Shown piece after piece: positions 1 through 8,204 of a DNA stretch of 64,000 nt (positions are counted from its first letter, which is position 1; the number at the start of each line of letters is the position of its first letter). This stretch comes from Thermohalobacter berrensis. GTDB taxonomy: Bacteria > Bacillota > Clostridia > Tissierellales > Thermohalobacteraceae. The notes under the pieces are model-generated. The model saw nothing but the letters and a program-made list of their open reading frames with translations, ran no database searches and was not told the DNA's origin. The DNA lies in assembly GCF_003609645.1 (NCBI RefSeq), contig NZ_MCIB01000012.1, positions 1 to 64,000 of the forward strand. The letters run 5' to 3'. The translations under genes and the position numbers were made by a program.

Positions 1-60
1 AATAAAATTGAAAAAGTTAGTAGCATTTAGTTAGTTGTTAGTAGAAAAACTTGTTACGTT

Positions 61-144
61 GTTGATGGATTCGCAATCCATCAACTTGAAGAAAGAAATT
101 TTTATGTGTTTTTTCCACGTTGAGGGACGCCCACGTCCCTCGAC
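61..144. repeat. Two hairpin repeats (family B)
   Basis: Two short dyads: GTTGATGGATT-cgc-AATCCATCAAC at about 61-86 and TTGAGGGACG-ccca-CGTCCCTC at about 119-143. Stems are 9-11 bp with 3-4 base loops. Other copies lie at 16104-16126, 17396-17420, 17797-17822, 18750-18774, 20533-20557, 21630-21656, 24979-25004, 60345-60369, 60383-60407, 62088-62112 and 62126-62150. Confidence 0.8.
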
Positions 145-191
145 TAACTAACTACCAACCACTACCCACTAACCACCAAAAACTGTCTTTA

Positions 192-260
192 AAGTAACGG
201 ACATCGAAGCATTACTTCTAGGGATAAGTAACGGTCCACAAAGCCCAACTTCCTAGGCTA
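192..260 (+). repeat. 34-bp AGTAACGGAC repeat, 2 units
   Basis: Two degenerate units beginning AAAGTAACGGAC and AAGTAACGGTC, each ending in a CTAGG-type motif. This is the leftmost and shortest of nine arrays. It follows directly after the ACCACCAAAAACTG phrase, as do the arrays at 24696 and 62194. Confidence 0.75.
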
Positions 261-339
261 ACTAACCACTACCCACTAACCACCAAAAACTGCCTTTAAA
301 TGGGTCTAGTAACAATCACAATAATATGATAATATACTA

Positions 340-371
340 AAGAAGGGGATTCCCTTCTTTTATTTTTTGCT
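340..371 (+). terminator. Rho-independent terminator-like hairpin
   Basis: AAGAAGGG (340-347), a four-base loop and CCCTTCTT (352-359), followed by a T-rich tract TTTATTTTTT. It precedes the permease gene at 426, so it either ends an upstream transcript or acts as a leader attenuator. Confidence 0.6.
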
Positions 372-425
372 TAAAAGGGAAAAATACCATAAGCAAGACC
401 TAACAGAAAATTAAGGAGGCATAAA

Positions 426-1349
426 ATGGAGTTTACTGCGATATCAAATCAAGTTTTAGTACTTTTTATACTACTTGTTATAGGTTTTATCCTAAGAAAA
501 TTTGACCTAATGAATGATGAACTTAATAAGGGATTATCTAACCTTATCATATACGTTACCTTGCCAGCCCTTATAATAACATCTATGAATTATGAGTTTT
601 CTCAAGACAAACTAAACAATAGTATAAAACTACTCATAATAGGATTTTTCATATATATATTCATGATATTATTATCCTTATTATATACAAAGATATTTCA
701 TATAGAAGAACCCCAAAGGGGAGTATATCAATTTCTAATAATATTTGCTAATGTTGGATTTATGGGATATCCAATAGTTGAAGTAATATTCGGTAAAATA
801 GGAGTATTTTATGCTGCCATATATAATCTGTGGTTCAATATTATACTTTGGACACTAGGTATTATCCTTATAAACCCAAAGCATGATAAAAATATTAATT
901 TTAAGAATCTCATAAACCCAGGAACCGTATCACTACTTATCGGTTTTATAATATTCATCTTCTCAATTAAATTGCCTCAACCAATATATGTATCTCTAGA
1001 CAGACTTGGTGCATCTACTACACCTATGGCAATGCTTGTAGTAGGGTCACTTTTAGGAGATGCAAAAATTGGCGAAATATTTACAAACAAGCATTTAATT
1101 ATTACAACCCTTATAAGACTTATAATTATACCTGCAATATTAATAATGGGATTATCACTCTTTAAGCTTCCTGATGTAGTTAAAGGAATACCTGTAGTAA
1201 TAGGCAGTATGCCTGCTGCAGCAAATATGGCTATATTTGCAAGAAAGTTTAATTCTGACTACAGACTTGCATCACAAGGGGTATTTTTTACCACTTTAGT
1301 AAGTATAGGAACTATACCATTAGTAATCTTTATGTTACTAAACTTTTAA
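426..1349 (+). CDS. AEC-family transporter (auxin efflux carrier/malonate permease type)
   Basis: A 307-residue, strongly hydrophobic protein with about ten membrane segments. Features typical of the AEC family are the N-terminal hydrophobic hairpin, a central YQFLIIFANVGFMGYP segment and a C-terminal PVVIGSMPAAANMAIFAR segment that resembles the conserved second-half motif. Family members export or import organic acids or auxin-like compounds; the substrate here cannot be read from sequence. AAGGAGG lies eight bases before the ATG. A hairpin repeat (1350-1380) follows directly, so the gene is probably monocistronic. Confidence 0.85.
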   Translation: MEFTAISNQVLVLFILLVIGFILRKFDLMNDELNKGLSNLIIYVTLPALIITSMNYEFSQDKLNNSIKLLIIGFFIYIFMILLSLLYTKIFHIEEPQRGVYQFLIIFANVGFMGYPIVEVIFGKIGVFYAAIYNLWFNIILWTLGIILINPKHDKNINFKNLINPGTVSLLIGFIIFIFSIKLPQPIYVSLDRLGASTTPMAMLVVGSLLGDAKIGEIFTNKHLIITTLIRLIIIPAILIMGLSLFKLPDVVKGIPVVIGSMPAAANMAIFARKFNSDYRLASQGVFFTTLVSIGTIPLVIFMLLNF

Positions 1350-1380
1350 ATTGAAACGGGAACCCGGTTCGTGTTTCAAT
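1350..1380 (+). terminator. Palindromic repeat acting as terminator (family D)
   Basis: ATTGAAAC..GAACCCGGTTC..GTTTCAAT, then TTTT. This is the first copy of the GAACCGGGTTCG-centred palindrome that recurs at 24473, 51884, 53219, 53930, 55864, 58666, 58696, 60428, 61714 and 61742. Confidence 0.6.
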
Positions 1381-1405
1381 TTTGGGAAAAAATGGAGGTG
1401 ATAAT

Positions 1406-2050
1406 ATGCCTAGGGTAAGGAGAAAACCATGGACAAAGGATGAATTGTTAAAATATGAAGATGATTTAGTTATTGTATCACCAGAAAAGTATAAGGGTAG
1501 ATGGAAAGAAGTATTTAAAAAGGATAAAATACATATAGAATTAGGGACAGGTAAAGGCCAGTTTGTAACAACATTGGCTGAACAAAATAAAGATATAGGG
1601 TATATAGGTGCAGACAGAGTAAAGGAAGTATTATATGAAACATTAAGAAAGACATTATCAAAGGAATTAGATAACATGAAGGTTTTATGGTTTGATGTAA
1701 ATAAAATAGATGAAGCCTTTGACGAAGATGAGCTAGACAGAATATATATAAACTTTTGTGATCCATGGCCTAAAAGAAGGCATAGAAAAAGAAGACTTAC
1801 TCATAGAGGCTTTTTAGAGAAATATAGAAAGATACTTGTGAAAAATGGAGAAATTCATCTAAAAACAGATAGTGAAATATTATTTGAATTTACATTAAAT
1901 GAAATGCTTCAATTTGGCTTTAAACTTGAGGATATATCTTTAAATCTTTATAGGGATGGAGACCCTGGCACAATTAAAACAGAATATGAGGAAAAGTTTA
2001 TTGAAGAGGGAAAACCTATATATAGATTAAGGGCTATAAATGTTAAGTAA
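1406..2050 (+). CDS. trmB: tRNA (guanine-N7-)-methyltransferase
   Basis: TrmB uses S-adenosylmethionine to make m7G46 in the tRNA variable loop. The start is placed at the ATG at 1406, behind GGAGGTGAT, not at an upstream in-frame ATG (1382). This gives 214 residues, the usual family length. Motifs seen: the SAM-binding IELGTGKGQF, the family-specific FCDPWPKRRHRKRRL (catalytic/tRNA-binding loop) and C-terminal TEYEEKF. It is followed by a strong terminator and stands alone as a housekeeping gene. Confidence 0.95.
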   Translation: MPRVRRKPWTKDELLKYEDDLVIVSPEKYKGRWKEVFKKDKIHIELGTGKGQFVTTLAEQNKDIGYIGADRVKEVLYETLRKTLSKELDNMKVLWFDVNKIDEAFDEDELDRIYINFCDPWPKRRHRKRRLTHRGFLEKYRKILVKNGEIHLKTDSEILFEFTLNEMLQFGFKLEDISLNLYRDGDPGTIKTEYEEKFIEEGKPIYRLRAINVK

Positions 2051-2055
2051 AATGT

Positions 2056-2086
2056 AAAAGGGCGTCTTTTTAAGGACGCCTTTTTA
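2056..2086 (+). terminator. Rho-independent terminator after trmB
   Basis: GGCGTC (2061-2066), loop, GACGCC (2075-2080), with flanking A and T tracts that extend the stem. It lies six bases after the trmB stop. Confidence 0.9.
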
Positions 2087-2137
2087 ATTTGTTTCTTATT
2101 ACATAAAGTATGTTATCTTTATATAATGAAGTTAATA

Positions 2138-2165
2138 TTGATTTTGCCTCATCCTAATTTATAAA
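2138..2165 (+). promoter_or_regulatory. Candidate promoter of the LRR protein gene
   Basis: TTGATT (2138-2143) and TATAAA (2160-2165) are separated by 16 bases, about 110 bases before the chosen start. It was read by eye in an AT-rich stretch, so it is only a candidate. Confidence 0.4.
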
Positions 2166-2276
2166 AATTACAATTATTTTGTAAAATATGTATGAAAAAT
2201 TAGAGGAAAAATGACGTTATATGTCGTATTAGTAAATATAGCTAATTTAGTAAATTTTAGAATTGGAGGTAACAAA

Positions 2277-4283
2277 GTGAAAAGACTAAGTGTATTATTA
2301 ACTTTAATAATGGTATTAGTATCTCTAAAACCAGCAATGAGCTATGCTGAGGAACAACCTATAAAGGTAGTAGTTAATGGTGAATTAATTGAATTTGATG
2401 TACAGCCTACCATGGTAAATGGAAGAGTTTTAGTACCAATAAGGGCAATATTTGAAAAGCTAGGACTTGAAGTAGGCTGGGATGCAAAGACCCAGACTGC
2501 AATAGGAACTAAAGATGGTATAACTATAAAATTACCTATAGGTAAAAAGATTGCCATTAGAAATGGTCAACCAATTGAGCTAGATACGCCTGCAATGGTT
2601 GTTAACGGAAGAACCCTTGTACCAGTTAGGTTTATAGCTGAAAGTTTAGGGGCTGATGTTAGTTGGGATTCTTCAACATGGACAGCTATTATAGAATACC
2701 AATTATCACCTGAAGAACTTATAAAAAGATTAGATGTAAGTGAAGACTTAAAGGTACTAAAACTTGCTTTAGTAAAAATGTTTGATGCAGATACTTTAAC
2801 TATGGATATAGATCTTGAAACTGACGTTAAAAAATTAACTGGAGACAGAGTATCTGTTGATATGACAATGAAAACAACAGGATATATGGGAAAATACGAT
2901 GACCATGAAACATCAATTACTAATTATGAGGTAGAAAAGAAAGATGGGCGTAAAGAGATTGACTTTGAATTTGATGTTTTACAGGTAAATGATGAAGTTA
3001 CTGTTAAGCTTGATTATGAAAGGGAATCAGTTTTAGAAACCCTTAATTTAAATGTTGGTGAAAATGTAGCAAAGCTTAATGAATATAAACAACTGGGAGT
3101 AGATTCTTATAATATTACTACCAGAAGTCTTAACTCCATTTATCAATATGGACAAATATTTAATGATGATAATATGCAAGTTGAAAAGTTAGATAATGGA
3201 GATATTAAATATACCTTAGAGTTAAACAAAGAAGATATTCAAGCAAAATATATGAATAATCCTCTTTTAGCAACATTATTACATTATAACGAAATTGATT
3301 TTAGCTTAATCTATATAATTGATGAAGATGGAAATGTAAAATATGTAAAATCAATAAATGAAAACAATAATGACCCTGAAGATGCTTTACTAAATGTAAA
3401 ATCTATAGAAATTGAACAGGAAATAGAAATTAGTTATGATGGAAGCCAAGATAACATAAATAAAGATATTGTAGAATTTAATAAGAAGAATACAGCTAAA
3501 ATTTTCCCTGACCCTTGGTTAGAAAAGGCAGTTAGAAAAGCTATAGAAAAGCCCTTTGGAGAAATTACAGAAAGTGACTTAGAAGGAATTACTAACTTTG
3601 GTGCAGATATTAGAGATATATATGATATAGAAGGAATTCAATATATGGAAAATCTAGAGACTTTAAATCTTTCCTTTAATCAGATATCTGATCTAGAGCC
3701 ATTAGAGGACTTAGAAAACTTGAAATTACTATATTTACATGGTAATAAAATAGAAAATATTGAACCTTTAAGTAAGTTAAAGAACTTAGAAATATTATCA
3801 CTTGATTGGAACCAAATAGAAGATATTGAGCCATTAGAGAATTTAACGAATCTAAAGGACTTATCAATCAGTGATAATAAGATTGAAGATATAACTCCAT
3901 TAAAAAAATTAGTTAATCTTAAGAAATTACGTATTAGTAGTAACAAAATTAAAGATATTTCACCTTTAAGTTATTTAACTAATCTTGAGGATTTAGTTAT
4001 TTACAGAAATCAGATTGAAGATATAAGTCCTTTAAGCAAATTAACTAACCTAAAATACTTATTAATTTCTAACAATAAGATTAAAGATGTTACTCCTTTA
4101 AGTAATCTAACTAATTTAAGGGAGCTATACATCTATTCCAATGAAGTAGAGGATGTAAGTCCTTTAACTAATTTAGAAAACCTTAAGGCATTATCTATAT
4201 ATGACAATAATATAAAAGACTTTACTCCACTAGATAAGTTTAAAAATATAAACTTAAAGCTACATAAAGAGGATGAAGAGTAA
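2277..4283 (+). CDS. Secreted copper-amine-oxidase-N and leucine-rich-repeat surface protein
   Basis: The start is the GTG at 2277, preceded by GGAGG and followed at once by a signal peptide (KRLSVLLTLIMVLVSLKP, cut near SYA-EEQP). Starting at 2211 would bury the signal. The mature protein has three parts. Residues about 25-145 are a Copper amine oxidase N-terminal domain with the repeated pattern VNGR.LVP.R.I.E.LG..V.WD, probably a wall or matrix-binding module. Residues about 150-410 form a domain I do not recognise. Residues about 415-668 are an internalin-type array of roughly ten 22-residue leucine-rich repeats behind an FPDPWLEKAVRKAI cap. No sortase motif or transmembrane anchor is seen. 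The role is likely adhesion or envelope binding. A strong terminator follows. Confidence 0.85.
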   Translation: MKRLSVLLTLIMVLVSLKPAMSYAEEQPIKVVVNGELIEFDVQPTMVNGRVLVPIRAIFEKLGLEVGWDAKTQTAIGTKDGITIKLPIGKKIAIRNGQPIELDTPAMVVNGRTLVPVRFIAESLGADVSWDSSTWTAIIEYQLSPEELIKRLDVSEDLKVLKLALVKMFDADTLTMDIDLETDVKKLTGDRVSVDMTMKTTGYMGKYDDHETSITNYEVEKKDGRKEIDFEFDVLQVNDEVTVKLDYERESVLETLNLNVGENVAKLNEYKQLGVDSYNITTRSLNSIYQYGQIFNDDNMQVEKLDNGDIKYTLELNKEDIQAKYMNNPLLATLLHYNEIDFSLIYIIDEDGNVKYVKSINENNNDPEDALLNVKSIEIEQEIEISYDGSQDNINKDIVEFNKKNTAKIFPDPWLEKAVRKAIEKPFGEITESDLEGITNFGADIRDIYDIEGIQYMENLETLNLSFNQISDLEPLEDLENLKLLYLHGNKIENIEPLSKLKNLEILSLDWNQIEDIEPLENLTNLKDLSISDNKIEDITPLKKLVNLKKLRISSNKIKDISPLSYLTNLEDLVIYRNQIEDISPLSKLTNLKYLLISNNKIKDVTPLSNLTNLRELYIYSNEVEDVSPLTNLENLKALSIYDNNIKDFTPLDKFKNINLKLHKEDEE

Positions 4284-4284
4284 A

Positions 4285-4314
4285 AATAGGGCGGTTAAAC
4301 CGTCCTATTTTTTA
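4285..4314 (+). terminator. Rho-independent terminator
   Basis: AATAGGGCGGT, TTAA loop, ACCGTCCTATT, then T residues, directly after the stop of the LRR protein gene. Confidence 0.9.
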
Positions 4315-4360
4315 TGCGTTATTTAATAAACCTTTAAAAAATATTACAAAATCTTAAAAA

Positions 4361-4376
4361 TGTAGTCTAGACTACA
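4361..4376. promoter_or_regulatory. Perfect 16-bp palindrome, candidate operator
   Basis: TGTAGTCTAGACTACA is a perfect dyad 67-82 bases before the start of the 5-oxoproline unit, just upstream of AT-rich sequence containing TATAAT (4399-4404). The GTCTAGAC core resembles binding sites of GntR-type regulators. No second copy was noticed in the window. Confidence 0.5.
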
Positions 4377-4442
4377 GAAATGTTAAAATATTTTTAATTA
4401 TAATAAGTGATATATAATTTTAAAAAAGTAAGGGGGAATTAC

Positions 4443-5153
4443 ATGTTAAAACTAATTGGTGTTCTAATTATCTTAATTGGCTTTATTTTAAAACTTGATA
4501 CTATAGCAGTTGTATTAATTGCAGGAATAGTTACAGGATTGGTTGGGGGACTAGATTTTACAGAAATTCTTTCAACATTAGGTTCAGCATTTATAAAAAC
4601 AAGGTATATGTCATTATTCCTAGTTACATTACCTGTTATAGGTATACTAGAAAGGTACGGGCTAAGAGAAAGGGCAGCAGATCTTATTAAAAACATTAAA
4701 GCTGTTACAACTGGAAAGGTATTAATAATCTACACACTTATAAGAGAGCTGGCTGCGGCTTTTTCATTAAGACTTGGAGGTCATGTTCAGTTTATTAGAC
4801 CACTTATATTCCCTATGGCTCAAGGAGCAGCTGAAGTAAACTATGAAAAGGTAGGGGAAAATGAAATTGAAGAAATAAAGGGATATGCAGCAGCTTCAGA
4901 AAACTATGGAAATTTCTTTGGACAAAATGTATTTGTGGCATCAGGAGGAGTTTTACTTATAGTTGGTACTTTAGGTGAATTAGGAATAGAAGTTGCACCT
5001 TTGGCAGTAGCTAAAGCTTCTATACCGGCAGCAATATGTGCCTTTATCTATTCAACAATCCAGTACTATTTACTAGATAAAAAACTTTCAAAGAGATTAG
5101 ACTCTAAAAAAGTAAACTATAAAAAAGAGACTGCTAATGAAGGGGTGAAATAA
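4443..5153 (+). CDS. DUF969 family membrane protein, 5-oxoproline transporter subunit
   Basis: About 236 residues with six or so membrane segments, starting at the ATG at 4443 behind AAGGGGG; an earlier in-frame start at 4407 lacks an RBS. The RELAAAFSLRLGGHVQFIRPLIFPMAQGAAE region is characteristic of DUF969. DUF969 and DUF979 proteins occur as neighbours and are annotated as two subunits of a 5-oxoproline (pyroglutamate) transporter. The stop overlaps the start of the DUF979 gene (TAATG), indicating translational coupling. The downstream pyroglutamyl-peptidase supports the substrate. Confidence 0.85.
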   Translation: MLKLIGVLIILIGFILKLDTIAVVLIAGIVTGLVGGLDFTEILSTLGSAFIKTRYMSLFLVTLPVIGILERYGLRERAADLIKNIKAVTTGKVLIIYTLIRELAAAFSLRLGGHVQFIRPLIFPMAQGAAEVNYEKVGENEIEEIKGYAAASENYGNFFGQNVFVASGGVLLIVGTLGELGIEVAPLAVAKASIPAAICAFIYSTIQYYLLDKKLSKRLDSKKVNYKKETANEGVK

Positions 5154-6067
5154 TGAAGGCTATATTACTTGAAGGTTTATATATATTAGCAGGTTTAGTT
5201 TCGTTATTTACTGCCATTATGGCTTTTAAGGATGATAAACATCCAACTAAAATAGGTACAACATTATTCTGGGGCCTTTTAGCATTCATTTTTATATTAG
5301 GAAAATACATACCAGCTACAGTAGTTGGAGCAATGTTAGTAATTATGGGATTTCTTACTGCATTTAAGCAGGTTAGATTTGGATCACTTAAAAATTCCGA
5401 TGAAAGCTTTAGAAAAGAAAAATCTAAAGAAATTGGTAATAAAATATTTATACCAGCATTAACTATAGCAGTTTTTGCCTTTGGTATTGCACAGTTTACA
5501 AACTTAGGTGGATTAGTAGGTTTAGGCTTTGGTGCCATAGCTGCAACAATATTAGCATTAACTATGACTAAAGCAGAAGGAAAGTATGTAGTACATGACG
5601 GAAGTAGACTTCTTCAGCACGTAGGTTCAGCAAGTATACTTCCACAGCTTCTTGCAGCATTAGGGGCATTATTTAATGCAGCAGGTGTTGGCCAGGTTAT
5701 ATCACAAGGAATATCAGGAGTAATTCCTCAAGATAATATTTTAGCAGGGGTTGCAGCTTATTGTGTTGGAATGGCTCTATTTACTATGATAATGGGTAAT
5801 GCATTTGCTGCTTTTGCAGTTATAACTGCAGGTATAGGTCTGCCATTTGTATTTAGCCAAGGAGCAAATCCAGCCATAGCTGGTGCATTAGCACTTACAG
5901 CTGGATACTGTGGAACATTAATGACACCTATGGCTGCTAACTTTAATATAGTTCCAGCAGCTATTCTTGAAACTAAAAATAAAAATAGGGTTATAATTAC
6001 TCAAATTCCTTTAGGAATAACTTTACTTTTAACTCATATTGTACTTATGTATGTCTTAGCATTTTAA
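5153..6067 (+). CDS. DUF979 family membrane protein, 5-oxoproline transporter subunit
   Basis: A 304-residue polytopic membrane protein of the DUF979 family, with an AAYCVGMALFTMIMGNAFAAFAV segment and a GYCGTLMTPMAANFNIVPAAILE motif resembling those of other ion-coupled carboxylate carriers. It is coupled to the DUF969 gene by a one-base overlap. The pair is expected to import 5-oxoproline across the cytoplasmic membrane. The assignment rests on family association and on the neighbouring 5-oxoproline-related enzymes. Confidence 0.85.
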   Translation: MKAILLEGLYILAGLVSLFTAIMAFKDDKHPTKIGTTLFWGLLAFIFILGKYIPATVVGAMLVIMGFLTAFKQVRFGSLKNSDESFRKEKSKEIGNKIFIPALTIAVFAFGIAQFTNLGGLVGLGFGAIAATILALTMTKAEGKYVVHDGSRLLQHVGSASILPQLLAALGALFNAAGVGQVISQGISGVIPQDNILAGVAAYCVGMALFTMIMGNAFAAFAVITAGIGLPFVFSQGANPAIAGALALTAGYCGTLMTPMAANFNIVPAAILETKNKNRVIITQIPLGITLLLTHIVLMYVLAF

Positions 6068-6075
6068 TTATTAAG

Positions 6076-6108
6076 GAGCCGTCCCTAGTATTTTAAAAGG
6101 GGCGGTTC
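6076..6108 (+). promoter_or_regulatory. Hairpin between transporter and pcp
   Basis: GAGCCGTCCCT (6076-6086) can pair with AGGGGCGGTTC (6098-6108), with G-U wobbles. No T tract follows, so it looks more like an RNA-processing or stability element, or a partial attenuator, than a full terminator. Confidence 0.45.
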
Positions 6109-6161
6109 ACTCTTTGCAAATTTATCCTAGATATTTAAATGTAATCATAAGGAGTGATATA

Positions 6162-6803
6162 ATGAAGGTTTTAATTACAGGTTTTGACCCTTTTGGTGGT
6201 GAAAAGATAAATCCTGCATGGGAAGCTGTAAAAAAATTAGATGATAATATAGCTGGGGCTAAAATTATAAAGAAGCAGATTCCAACGGTATTTAAAAAAT
6301 CTATAGATATCCTTGAAAAAACAATAGAAGATGAAAAACCAGATATAGCAATATGTGTGGGACAGGCAGGGGGAAGATATAACATAACAGTTGAAAGGGT
6401 TGCAATAAATATCGATGATGCTCGTATTGAAGATAATGAAAATAATCAGCCTATAGATGAACCAATTTACGAAGACGGGGAAAACGCATACTTTTCCAAT
6501 CTTCCAATAAAAGCAATGGTAAAGGAAATGAGAGAAAACAATATACCTGCATCAGTATCTAATACTGCAGGAACCTTTGTGTGTAATCATATAATGTATG
6601 GTTTACTTTACCTTATTAATAAAAAATATTCTAATATAAGGGGTGGATTTATACACGTTCCTTTTATCCCTGAGCAAGTGATTGAAAAAAAGAATGCACC
6701 TAGTATGGCTTTAGATGATATAGCAAAAGGGCTTCATTTTGCAATTAAAGCAGCAGTGGAAAATGAAGAGGATATACAAATGACTGAGGGTAAAATCTGC
6801 TAA
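6162..6803 (+). CDS. pcp: Pyroglutamyl-peptidase I
   Basis: Cytosolic cysteine peptidase (family C15) that removes N-terminal pyroglutamate (5-oxoproline) from peptides. The start at 6162 follows AAGGAGTGAT; 213 residues, the usual length. Motifs seen: [20 protein letters not shown] at the N-terminus, VGQAGGR, the active-site cysteine in [13 protein letters not shown], and a histidine in [12 protein letters not shown]. It follows the predicted 5-oxoproline transporter, so release and transport of the same compound are encoded together. Confidence 0.95.
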   Translation: MKVLITGFDPFGGEKINPAWEAVKKLDDNIAGAKIIKKQIPTVFKKSIDILEKTIEDEKPDIAICVGQAGGRYNITVERVAINIDDARIEDNENNQPIDEPIYEDGENAYFSNLPIKAMVKEMRENNIPASVSNTAGTFVCNHIMYGLLYLINKKYSNIRGGFIHVPFIPEQVIEKKNAPSMALDDIAKGLHFAIKAAVENEEDIQMTEGKIC

Positions 6804-6817
6804 GGAAGGTTGATAAA

Positions 6818-7252
6818 ATGTGTAAAAAAATATTTGTATATGGAACATTAATGGAAGACTTTTATAATTATAACTATTACTTAAAAGGGAAAGTAATTAA
6901 AAGAGAATATGCTAGAACAAAGGGAGAGCTCTATCATCTAACAAAAGAAGGATATCCAGCAATGGTAAAAGGTGATGATTATGTCTATGGGGAGTTAATT
7001 GTTGTAAAAGATTTCGGAAAAACCCTTAAAATATTAGACCAATTAGAAGGATTCTATAAGGAAAAAAATGAAAAAAATGAATACAACAGAGTAGTAAAAG
7101 AAATAGAGGTTTTGAAAAACAACACTAAACATAAAGCATATGTATATGAATATAATGCAAAATCTAAAGATGAATTAAAAGAAAAAGAAGTATATATCCC
7201 TAATGGAGATTGGAGAAGATTTATGGAAAAAGAAAAAGCCAAGGTTATATAG
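6818..7252 (+). CDS. Gamma-glutamylcyclotransferase-like (AIG2/GGCT fold) protein
   Basis: A 144-residue protein beginning KKIFVYGTLMEDFYNY, the signature of the GGCT-like fold, with the acidic residue of LDQLEGFY as the likely catalytic glutamate region. Family members cyclise gamma-glutamyl amines or dipeptides, releasing 5-oxoproline. It starts 14 bases after pcp behind AAGGAAGG, so it is in the same operon. With pcp it gives two enzymatic sources of 5-oxoproline beside the transporter. The exact substrate is not readable. Confidence 0.8.
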   Translation: MCKKIFVYGTLMEDFYNYNYYLKGKVIKREYARTKGELYHLTKEGYPAMVKGDDYVYGELIVVKDFGKTLKILDQLEGFYKEKNEKNEYNRVVKEIEVLKNNTKHKAYVYEYNAKSKDELKEKEVYIPNGDWRRFMEKEKAKVI

Positions 7253-7297
7253 TTTGATTATTAAAGAAAGTATATCAAATATTTGCTTTTAAACAGT

Positions 7298-7319
7298 AGC
7301 GCAGACTTTAGTCTGCGCT
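7298..7319 (+). terminator. Hairpin ending the 5-oxoproline operon
   Basis: AGCGCAGAC, TTTA loop, GTCTGCGCT. The tail (TACTTAATTAT) is only moderately T-rich. A second weaker hairpin, GCATATT/AATGTGC at 7369-7384 with a TTTTTT tail, follows and may complete termination. Confidence 0.6.
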
Positions 7320-7436
7320 TACTTAATTATAATGTAAAACAGCAATTGAAATAGAAGTAAACTATAAAGCATATTTTAATGTGCGTTTTTTATTTGCCAA
7401 AACCCTTATATCCTATAACCAAATTTAACAATAATT

Positions 7437-7445
7437 TGCTATAAT
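7437..7445 (+). promoter_or_regulatory. Extended -10 promoter of the Crp/Fnr gene
   Basis: TGCTATAAT, an extended -10 element with perfect TATAAT, lies 31 bases before the start of the Crp/Fnr gene. No clear -35 at the usual spacing. Confidence 0.5.
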
Positions 7446-7475
7446 ATTACTAATAATTCCATGAGGGTGATATTA

Positions 7476-8156
7476 ATGTATGATGAGTTATTTAACAGGA
7501 AAAGGCAAGAAAAAATGCGTTCCTTTTTTTTAGATAGTTTAAGTAAAAAGGGAATGGTTAAAGATTACGGGAAGGATGAAATAATAGATATACCTGATAA
7601 TCATTGTGTAGGAATAGTAACTAAAGGTAAAATAAAACAATCTTTATATAGCTCAAAGGGGACAGAAAAGACCCTTTATATACTTTTGCCAGGAGAAATA
7701 TTTGGGGAAATGACTTATTTTTGTGGAGGACAGAGTAACATGATTACAAGAGCGATGGAAGATTCTACAATATCTATAGTAAGAAGAGAAAGGTTAGATG
7801 AGGAGTTGTCTAGACTTCCTGATATTTATAGGTATTTTATACATAGCATTACTAGGAAATTTAGAATTGTAATGTGTCAAATGGCAGATATGTTATTTCA
7901 TAGTTCTATTGGTAAAATAGCGGATATACTAATAAGGCTATCCTCACAAGAGGCAAGAAAAATTGAAGGAAAAATAATTATTAATATGCCATTAACCCAT
8001 CAGGATTTAGCTAATCTAATAGGATGTTCAAGGGTTACAGTTACAAGGGGATTAAATCAGCTAAAGAATGAAGGAATAATCGATATTGAAAAGAAGATGA
8101 TTATAATAAATAATATGGATAAATTAAAAAAATATACCGACCTTATTGACTATTAA
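7476..8156 (+). CDS. Crp/Fnr family transcriptional regulator
   Basis: A 226-residue regulator. The start is the ATG at 7476 behind GAGGGTGAT. The N-terminal cyclic-nucleotide-binding-like beta barrel is visible (IDIPDNHCVGIVTKGKIKQ, GTEKTLYILLPGEIFGEMTYF), as is a C-terminal winged helix (MPLTHQDLANLIGCSRVTVTRGLNQLKNEGII). There is no cysteine cluster that would suggest an Fe-S Fnr. It sits just before the MurNAc operon, whose promoter starts right after its stop codon, so it may control that operon. The effector is unknown. Confidence 0.85.
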   Translation: MYDELFNRKRQEKMRSFFLDSLSKKGMVKDYGKDEIIDIPDNHCVGIVTKGKIKQSLYSSKGTEKTLYILLPGEIFGEMTYFCGGQSNMITRAMEDSTISIVRRERLDEELSRLPDIYRYFIHSITRKFRIVMCQMADMLFHSSIGKIADILIRLSSQEARKIEGKIIINMPLTHQDLANLIGCSRVTVTRGLNQLKNEGIIDIEKKMIIINNMDKLKKYTDLIDY

Positions 8157-8159
8157 TAT

Positions 8160-8188
8160 TTGACAAGCATTCCAAATAAATATATAAT
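8160..8188 (+). promoter_or_regulatory. Consensus sigma-A promoter of the MurNAc operon
   Basis: TTGACA (8160-8165) and TATAAT (8183-8188) with exactly 17 bases between them, a perfect match to the vegetative consensus, about 130 bases before murP. Confidence 0.75.
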
Positions 8189-8204
8189 AAACCTATATCA
8201 AAAT

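Larger units (their letters stand above)
1..425. other. Non-coding leader region, mosaic of repeats
   Basis: No gene is seen. The stretch holds two hairpins of the GTTGA(T/G)GGA..TCC(A/C)TCAAC family (about 61-86 and 119-144), two copies of a phrase reading ACTAACCACCAAAAACTG (about 160-190 and 272-290), two units of the AGTAACGGAC tandem repeat (192-260) and a terminator-like hairpin at 340-371. The same mosaic recurs between 15.8 and 25.4 kb and near 62.1 kb, so it is a genome-wide repeat set and not a local feature of this gene. Confidence 0.75.
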
